The translations under genes were made by a program, and so were the position numbers. The notes under the pieces were generated by a model, which made no database searches, had not been told where the DNA came from, and saw nothing but the letters and a program-made list of their open reading frames with translations. Below, in pieces: positions 5,300 to 8,179 of a stretch of DNA of 8,179 nucleotides (the first letter of the stretch is position 1; every line of letters starts with the position of its first letter). Origin of the DNA: Salaquimonas sp. (lineage in GTDB: Bacteria; Pseudomonadota; Alphaproteobacteria; Rhizobiales; Rhizobiaceae). Location of the stretch: the NCBI GenBank assembly GCA_024639745.1, contig JAHEHW010000059.1, forward strand, positions 1 through 8,179, in the 5' to 3' direction.

Positions 5300-7393
5300 T
5301 TACGCCAGCTTCAAGCCTGTCGCTTTGATCGCGAATGCCTGCGAGCGAGCGGCATCCTCCAAAGCTGCGAATCTGCCGGACTTGCCGAAATGTCCGCTGC
5401 TCATATTGGTTCTGAGCATGAGGATATTGTCGTCGGTCTTGACCGCCCGCAGCTTTGCGACCCACTTTGCGGGTTCCCAATAAGTCACACGAGGATCAGA
5501 CACACCTGCAGTCACCAGCATCGGCGGATAGTCCTTGGCATCGACATTGTCATATGGCGAATAACCGGCAATGTCGTGGAACGCTTCGATGCTTTCGATT
5601 GGGTTTCCCCATTGAGACCATTCGCCTGGCGTCAGAGGCAAACTGTCGTCGAGGATTGTGTTTAAAACGTCGACGAACGGAACGTCTGCGATCACACCGG
5701 CAAAAAGGTCAGGACGCATATTTACCGTAGCGCCTACCAGCAGACCGCCGGCGGAGCCGCCCTGAATGACGATCCGCTGTTTTGCAGTGTAGGCATCCTC
5801 TATCAGCTTCTCGGCGGCGGCGATGAAGTCCCGGAAGGTGTTCAGCTTCTTGGCGAATTTCGCTTCTTCATACCAGGAGCGTCCCTTTTCCTGACCGCCG
5901 CGTATATGGGCGATAGCATAAACGAAGCCGCGATCGACCAGAGACAGCCGGTTGGTTGAAAAGGCCGCCGGCATTGAATGGCCGTAGGATCCGTAGCCGT
6001 AAAGCAGGCAGGGCGCCGTCCCATCGATAGGGGTGGCGAAATGATGCAGAACCGTGACGGGAACCTCGGCTCCGTCATGGGAAATGGCGTGCAGGCGACG
6101 CGTGACATAGTTCGCCGAATCATGTCCCGACGGCACTTCCTGCTCCTTGAGCAGTTCCCGTTCATGTGTCTCGAGATTGTACTCGTATACACGGCTGGGG
6201 GTCGTCGGCGAGGAATACGTGAACCGCATAAGCTCGGTCTCATATTCGGGCGAAGTGGCAGCGCCCAATGAATAGGCTTCTTCCTCGAAGGCGATATCCT
6301 GGATCGGACCGCCATTGCGCATGAAACAGATGCGGGGGAGGGCGTTTTCCCGTTCCATCCAGATTACCCAGTCGCGATAGGCCTCGACGGATAGCACCAT
6401 GCGGCCCGCTTTGTGCGGTATCAGGTCTTTCCAGTTCTCCATGCCGGGCGCGGTGACAGGTGTTTCCACGATCTTGAAATCGACGGACTGGTTCGCATTG
6501 GTCAGAATAAGGAAGCGGTCGTCTTGGTGTTCGACATTATATTCGAGCCCTTCTTGGCGGGGCGCGATGAGAGTAGGTTCAGCGCTCAGATCGTCGGTCG
6601 GAATAAAACGTATTTCGTCCTGGTCGTTCATGCCCGCGCCGATGAAGACGTAACGGCCGGAGCGGCTGCGCCCGACACCGCAGAAGAACCTCGGATCGGT
6701 CTCGTGGTAGACGAGTTCATCTTCCTTCGGATCGCTGCCGACGCGATGTCTGAAAACCTTGCTTGGGCGATGGTTCTCGTCGACCCTCGAGTAAAATAGC
6801 GTCTGCGGGTCGCCCCAGGCGGCGGATCCGACATCTTCGATCTGATAGTCGCTATCGCTGCCGGTCGAAAGATCCCGGAATACAAGCGCGAAATATTCCG
6901 CGCCGGAGATATCGCGGCTCCAGGCTAGCATCTTGTGGTCTGGCGACGTCTCGGCGAGGCCAAGCTCGAAATAGTCGCGGTCATCGGCTTCCTTGTTGAC
7001 GTCAAGGAGAATTTCCTCATCGCCGCCGTCGCGTGGCGTGCGAACCCTGATCGGATGTTCGCCGCCCTCGATATATTTCCACGAATAGGCATAGTCGCCG
7101 TCCTTCACCGGGACCGACATATCCTCTTCCTTAATCCGACCCCGCATTTCGACAATCAGCTTTTTCTGAAGCTTTGCGGTATCCTCCATGGCTTTTTCAT
7201 AATACTCGTTTTCGGCTTCGAGATAGGCCTTTATCGGATCGGGAAGTTTTTGCGGATCGCGCATCGCTTCCTGCCAGTTTTCCGCTCGCAGCCATTGGTA
7301 GTCATCGCTGATTTCGATGCCGTGCCACTCACTTTTGACCGGAATCTTCTTTGCAATGGGCTCTCCGCCCAGTTTCTTGAACTGGTGTGTCAT
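5300..7393 (-). CDS. ptrB: oligopeptidase B (S9A prolyl oligopeptidase family)
   Basis: This 697-residue serine peptidase has an N-terminal beta-propeller and a C-terminal alpha/beta hydrolase domain. The catalytic triad is S547 in GGSAGG, D633 in GVSDPRVTYWEPAKW and H668 in SGHFGKSGR; spacing matches E. coli PtrB (S532, D617, H652) to within one residue. The family normally cleaves short peptides after Arg or Lys in the cytosol, and no signal peptide is present. Of the four acidic residues reported to set specificity in the Salmonella enzyme, only the Glu576 equivalent (E591) remains; the others are P475, A477 and S593, so substrate preference may differ. The ATG at 7393 has GGAG only 4 bases upstream; an earlier ATG at 7465 lies inside msrB. 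The gene follows msrB by 28 bases, implying cotranscription, and ends 15 bases from cycG. Confidence 0.95.
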   Translation of the reverse strand: MTHQFKKLGGEPIAKKIPVKSEWHGIEISDDYQWLRAENWQEAMRDPQKLPDPIKAYLEAENEYYEKAMEDTAKLQKKLIVEMRGRIKEEDMSVPVKDGDYAYSWKYIEGGEHPIRVRTPRDGGDEEILLDVNKEADDRDYFELGLAETSPDHKMLAWSRDISGAEYFALVFRDLSTGSDSDYQIEDVGSAAWGDPQTLFYSRVDENHRPSKVFRHRVGSDPKEDELVYHETDPRFFCGVGRSRSGRYVFIGAGMNDQDEIRFIPTDDLSAEPTLIAPRQEGLEYNVEHQDDRFLILTNANQSVDFKIVETPVTAPGMENWKDLIPHKAGRMVLSVEAYRDWVIWMERENALPRICFMRNGGPIQDIAFEEEAYSLGAATSPEYETELMRFTYSSPTTPSRVYEYNLETHERELLKEQEVPSGHDSANYVTRRLHAISHDGAEVPVTVLHHFATPIDGTAPCLLYGYGSYGHSMPAAFSTNRLSLVDRGFVYAIAHIRGGQEKGRSWYEEAKFAKKLNTFRDFIAAAEKLIEDAYTAKQRIVIQGGSAGGLLVGATVNMRPDLFAGVIADVPFVDVLNTILDDSLPLTPGEWSQWGNPIESIEAFHDIAGYSPYDNVDAKDYPPMLVTAGVSDPRVTYWEPAKWVAKLRAVKTDDNILMLRTNMSSGHFGKSGRFAALEDAARSQAFAIKATGLKLA

Positions 7394-7421
7394 GATGCTC
7401 CGCAATTTGCTGGGACAGGAT

Positions 7422-7832
7422 TTATTTGTTGCCGGCTTCGGACTCCGGCTTAAAGGTGAGTGCATGGCCGTTCATGCAATATCGCAAGCCTGTGGGCTTC
7501 GGTCCATCGGGAAAAACGTGGCCGAGATGGGCGTCGCAATCTGCGCATCGCACTTCAGTCCTGGTCATGAACCATGAGCGGTCCGTGTGTTCGCTGACTG
7601 CGCCTTCCGCAATTGGCTCGTAAAAACTGGGCCATCCCGTTCCGGACTCAAATTTCGCTTCCGTTTCGAACAGCGGCTTGCCGCAACATACGCATTTGAA
7701 TTGGCCCGGTCGCTTTTCATGCTGGTGCGGTCCGGTGAATGCGCGTTCCGTGCCGTGCTCGCGCGTTACGTGATACTGCTCAGGGGTGAGCTGCTTGCGC
7801 CACTCGCTGTCCGGCTTATCGATCTTTGGCAT
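7422..7832 (-). CDS. msrB: peptide-methionine (R)-S-oxide reductase MsrB
   Basis: This 136-residue enzyme reduces methionine-R-sulfoxide in oxidised proteins, with thioredoxin as the usual reductant. Zinc-binding cysteine pairs are C47/C50 (in CVCC) and C96/C99 (in CADC). The catalytic cysteine is C119 in [11 protein letters not shown], and H102, H105 and N121 fit the active site. SGTGWPSF has Thr at residue 65, where some relatives carry a resolving Cys, so regeneration may use another cysteine (C49 is spare) or direct thioredoxin attack. There is no signal peptide; it should be cytosolic. The ATG at 7832 has AGGAG at 8 bases, preferred over an ATG 12 codons earlier. It is the first gene of a probable two-gene operon with ptrB and diverges from mrpA. 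Confidence 0.96.
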   Translation of the reverse strand: MPKIDKPDSEWRKQLTPEQYHVTREHGTERAFTGPHQHEKRPGQFKCVCCGKPLFETEAKFESGTGWPSFYEPIAEGAVSEHTDRSWFMTRTEVRCADCDAHLGHVFPDGPKPTGLRYCMNGHALTFKPESEAGNK

Positions 7833-7853
7833 TGTCAGGTCTCCTTTCCACGC

Positions 7854-7882
7854 GAGATATGGTATCACTTCCGAGTTCTCAA
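7854..7882 (-). promoter_or_regulatory. possible promoter of the msrB-ptrB operon
   Basis: On the minus strand, TTGAGA (7877-7882; 5 of 6 match to TTGACA) is followed after 17 bases by TATCTC (7854-7859; 3 of 6). Transcription would begin near 7847, only about 15 bases before the msrB ATG but still including the AGGAG at 7841-7845. The -10 box is weak. Confidence 0.33.
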
Positions 7883-8026
7883 GTATGACACTGAAACGTT
7901 AGTAACTGTGAGTGGAATGATCGCAGATGCCCGAAAAGGACCGCCGTGTCTTGAAGCCCTCGGTCACAGGCGATATGTGTTGGAAACTTTCGCCCCGCCA
8001 ATTGTCTCACAACCGATGGTACGCCT

Positions 8027-8179
8027 TTGAACGCAACGATTGCCCTTCTGATCTCTCCGTTCTTTGCCGCATTGCTTTCCCCCTTACTCGTCAAGGCGAT
8101 GGGATATCGGGCGGCGTGGGTGCTGGCGATCGTGCCCGCAGCGATTTTCATTCACCTTACCGGGTATATCGCTCCGGTA
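8027..8179 (+). CDS. mrpA: MrpA-type cation/proton antiporter subunit A, 5' end
   Basis: The last 51 codons open a gene cut by the window edge. The translation is strongly hydrophobic: ALLISPFFAALLSPLLVKA, then a Gly-Tyr-Arg turn, then AAWVLAIVPAAIFIHLTGYI. These two membrane helices resemble the N terminus of subunit A of the multisubunit Na+/H+ (or K+/H+) antiporters, called MrpA, MnhA or PhaA; PhaA of Sinorhizobium is the nearest type I recall. No ATG is in frame before the first helix, so TTG at 8027 is the likely start, though it has no clear Shine-Dalgarno sequence. If correct, mrpB-G should follow beyond the window. The identification rests on a short region, so it is probable, not certain. 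Confidence 0.7.
   Translation, partial: MNATIALLISPFFAALLSPLLVKAMGYRAAWVLAIVPAAIFIHLTGYIAPV

Noticed and set aside
6935..7453. A 172-codon open frame on the plus strand
   Set aside because: It lies wholly antisense to ptrB and the end of msrB, has no recognisable family, and arises from the codon bias of the real gene.
7898..7906. Palindrome GTTAGTAAC between msrB and mrpA as an operator
   Set aside because: Arms are only 4 bp around one base, expected by chance in a spacer of this size.
7949..7977. Heat-shock-type (RpoH) promoter before mrpA, CTTGAA plus CGATAT
   Set aside because: The -10 part fits the rhizobial consensus poorly and the boxes are 15 bases apart; not enough to claim a promoter.
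1..8179. CRISPR array, mobile element or defence island
   Set aside because: No regularly spaced repeats, transposase, integrase, phage gene or toxin-antitoxin pair was seen; the genes are housekeeping types.

Overview
This window looks like ordinary chromosomal DNA from an alphaproteobacterium, most likely of the Hyphomicrobiales (rhizobia and relatives). The support is protein-level: a SodB of the rhizobial type, a cytochrome pair laid out like the cycFG operon of Rhodobacter sphaeroides, a YjgR/DUF853 ATPase, and the start of an MrpA/PhaA-type antiporter subunit. Coding regions are moderately GC-rich (36 of 60 bases in a sample from sodB). The gene-free stretch at 1743-2276 is much poorer (16 of 60 in its most AT-rich block). 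No rRNA, tRNA, CRISPR array, insertion sequence, integrase or phage gene was seen.

Layout, left to right: (1) 1-245, a leader with a possible sigma70-type promoter and an inverted repeat. (2) 246-1742 (+), a HerA-like ATPase of the DUF853/YjgR family. (3) 1743-2276, a 534-base AT-rich spacer between convergent genes. (4) 2277-2936 (-), a type II HAD (S)-2-haloacid dehalogenase with the full set of L-DEX-type catalytic residues. (5) 2937-3114, a divergent control region with two inverted repeats. (6) 3115-3717 (+), sodB. (7) 3855-4298 (+), a class II c-type cytochrome (cycF-like), and 4361-5284 (+), a membrane-anchored diheme cytochrome c (cycG-like). A strong 13-bp hairpin lies between these two. 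(8) 5300-7393 (-), oligopeptidase B, preceded by msrB at 7422-7832 (-); the two probably form an msrB-ptrB operon. (9) 8027-8179 (+), the 5' end of mrpA, cut by the window edge.

How the genes fit together: superoxide dismutase, methionine sulfoxide reductase B and the cytochromes share an aerobic-respiration and oxidative-damage theme. Oligopeptidase B may clear peptides. The link is thematic; the sequence shows no shared regulator.

I found no convincing undescribed system. The points most worth a second look are the cycF-cycG intercistronic hairpin, the palindrome next to the sodB ribosome-binding site, and an oligopeptidase B that lacks three of the four acidic specificity residues reported for the enterobacterial enzyme.
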